A DNA stretch of 64,000 nt from Pseudomonadota bacterium (GTDB lineage Bacteria > Pseudomonadota > Gammaproteobacteria > Burkholderiales > Rhodocyclaceae). This document shows, piece after piece, positions 63,304 to 64,000 of the stretch (the first letter of the stretch is position 1; every line of letters begins with the position of its first letter). The DNA lies in NCBI GenBank assembly GCA_018261905.1, contig JAGTRU010000010.1:124001-188000 (forward strand), in the 5' to 3' direction. Under the pieces are notes generated by a model. The model saw nothing but the letters and a program-made list of their open reading frames with translations, was not told the DNA's origin and ran no database searches. Both the position numbers and the translations under genes were made by a program.

Positions 63304-64000
63304 CTAGAGCAAGCGCTGGATCAGACCGGCCAACCACTCCTTGAGGCGGAGGATGATGGCGCGTCGTTCCCAGTCGTTTGGGTCGATCGCTTCGGACGAG
63401 GCGAGGTCCACGGCGAACATGTCCAGCATCTGGGCACCGAATTCGCGCCCGATAACCACCGCGTTGATTTCGTCATTGTCGAGAAAGCTACGCCAGTCGA
63501 GGTTGGTTGAGCCGACACATGACCAGACCCCATCAATGACGGCCGTTTTTGAATGGAGCAGGGCGCCGCGTCGCTCGTAAATCTTGACGCCGGCCTTGAG
63601 CAAACTCGAGTAGTGGGCGCGCCCGGCGTGAAAGGTACTGCCCGAATCGGAGTGGCTGGGCAGGATCAGTCTGACCTCGACGCCCCGTCCCGCCGCCTCG
63701 GTCAGAGCCTTCAGCAATTGCGGGTCCGGAACAAAGTAGGCCTGGGTCAGATAGACCTGTTTTTCGGCGTTGCCGATGGCCGAGATCAGTGTCAGGTAGA
63801 TCAGACTGTAGGGATCGTCCGGCGTGCTGCCGATGGCGCGAACGATCTCCTGGCCCGCGTTTTTCTGCACCGGAAAATACGTTTTCGGGGCGAGCGGCTT
63901 GCCGTGTTGTTTTTCCCAGGTTTCGATAAACAGTTTTTGCAGTTCGGTGACGACCGGGCCTTCGATCTGCAAATCGGTATCGCGCCAGGCCACGGGTTTT
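63304..64000 (-). CDS. Phospholipase D / cardiolipin synthase-like protein, C-terminal part
   Basis: The frame stays open to the window edge, so the N-terminal part is missing. The visible 232 residues include WRDTDLQIEGPVV, AYFVPDPQLLKAL and the second HKD motif HSKTAVIDG with SCVGSTNLDWRSFLDNDEINAVV after it. This is the C-terminal catalytic half of a two-HKD phosphatidyltransferase, such as a ClsB/ClsC-type cardiolipin synthase acting in the inner membrane. The first HKD motif should lie beyond the window. Confidence 0.9.
   Translation of the reverse strand, partial: KPVAWRDTDLQIEGPVVTELQKLFIETWEKQHGKPLAPKTYFPVQKNAGQEIVRAIGSTPDDPYSLIYLTLISAIGNAEKQVYLTQAYFVPDPQLLKALTEAAGRGVEVRLILPSHSDSGSTFHAGRAHYSSLLKAGVKIYERRGALLHSKTAVIDGVWSCVGSTNLDWRSFLDNDEINAVVIGREFGAQMLDMFAVDLASSEAIDPNDWERRAIILRLKEWLAGLIQRLL

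Overview
The window looks like chromosomal DNA from a high-GC betaproteobacterium, most plausibly of the order Rhodocyclales (Dechloromonas/Azonexus-like). That placement is inferred from gene content and protein flavour, because no rRNA gene or species marker is present. A cowN gene (CO protection of nitrogenase) suggests a nitrogen fixer. A phasin suggests polyhydroxyalkanoate granules. FliW, a FliA-type sigma factor and a chemoreceptor suggest a motile cell.

Layout. 0-6.7 kb: an operon with a DnaQ-like exonuclease, two DUF294 nucleotidyltransferase proteins (one with cNMP-binding and CBS domains), a second exonuclease-fold protein that has lost its catalytic residues, and a VC_2705-type sodium:solute symporter with its small subunit. 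A tRNA-Ser(GGA) follows. 6.9-20.6 kb: mostly housekeeping genes (AMP-forming ligase, FKBP, an Hsp33 lacking two zinc cysteines, Spx/ArsC-like protein, ferric-reductase-like protein, Tex, FliW, gamma carbonic anhydrase, RlmJ, hexose-6-phosphate mutarotase). 20.6-26.8 kb: an efflux outer-membrane factor and adaptor without a pump, a LysR/MFS pair and a YhdH-like oxidoreductase. 26.9-30.4 kb: a CooA-like regulator, a lipoprotein, cowN under a CooA-type palindrome, then a nucleotidyltransferase gene lying between cowN and a decayed partial copy of cowN. 30.4-45.6 kb: LysR/MFS, prfC, moaE, a chemoreceptor, clpB behind a sigma-32-type promoter, a phasin, a FliA-like sigma factor and a parC reading frame broken by a deletion. 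45.7-47.5 kb: a HipBA-type toxin-antitoxin pair with repeated operator motifs.

47.5-60.4 kb is the most interesting region. It holds FecR and FecI, a divergent TonB-dependent receptor with an N-terminal signalling (STN) domain, and a 47-residue peptide gene ending CCSTQGGPMCGCGHKM. Next come three consecutive radical SAM/SPASM proteins, an ABC exporter (ATPase and permease), a second TonB-dependent receptor, and a secreted Vgb-like beta-propeller carrying a His-rich loop and a C-terminal c-type haem motif. From the first radical SAM gene to the propeller gene, neighbours overlap or nearly touch. I read this as a RiPP biosynthesis, export and re-uptake locus, arranged like methanobactin operons (sigma/anti-sigma/TonB receptor/precursor) but using radical SAM maturases. 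The product may be a metal-binding peptide; that function is inference.

60.6-64 kb: a P-type cation ATPase of the PEGL class and the C-terminal part of a phospholipase D/cardiolipin synthase-like protein that runs off the window.
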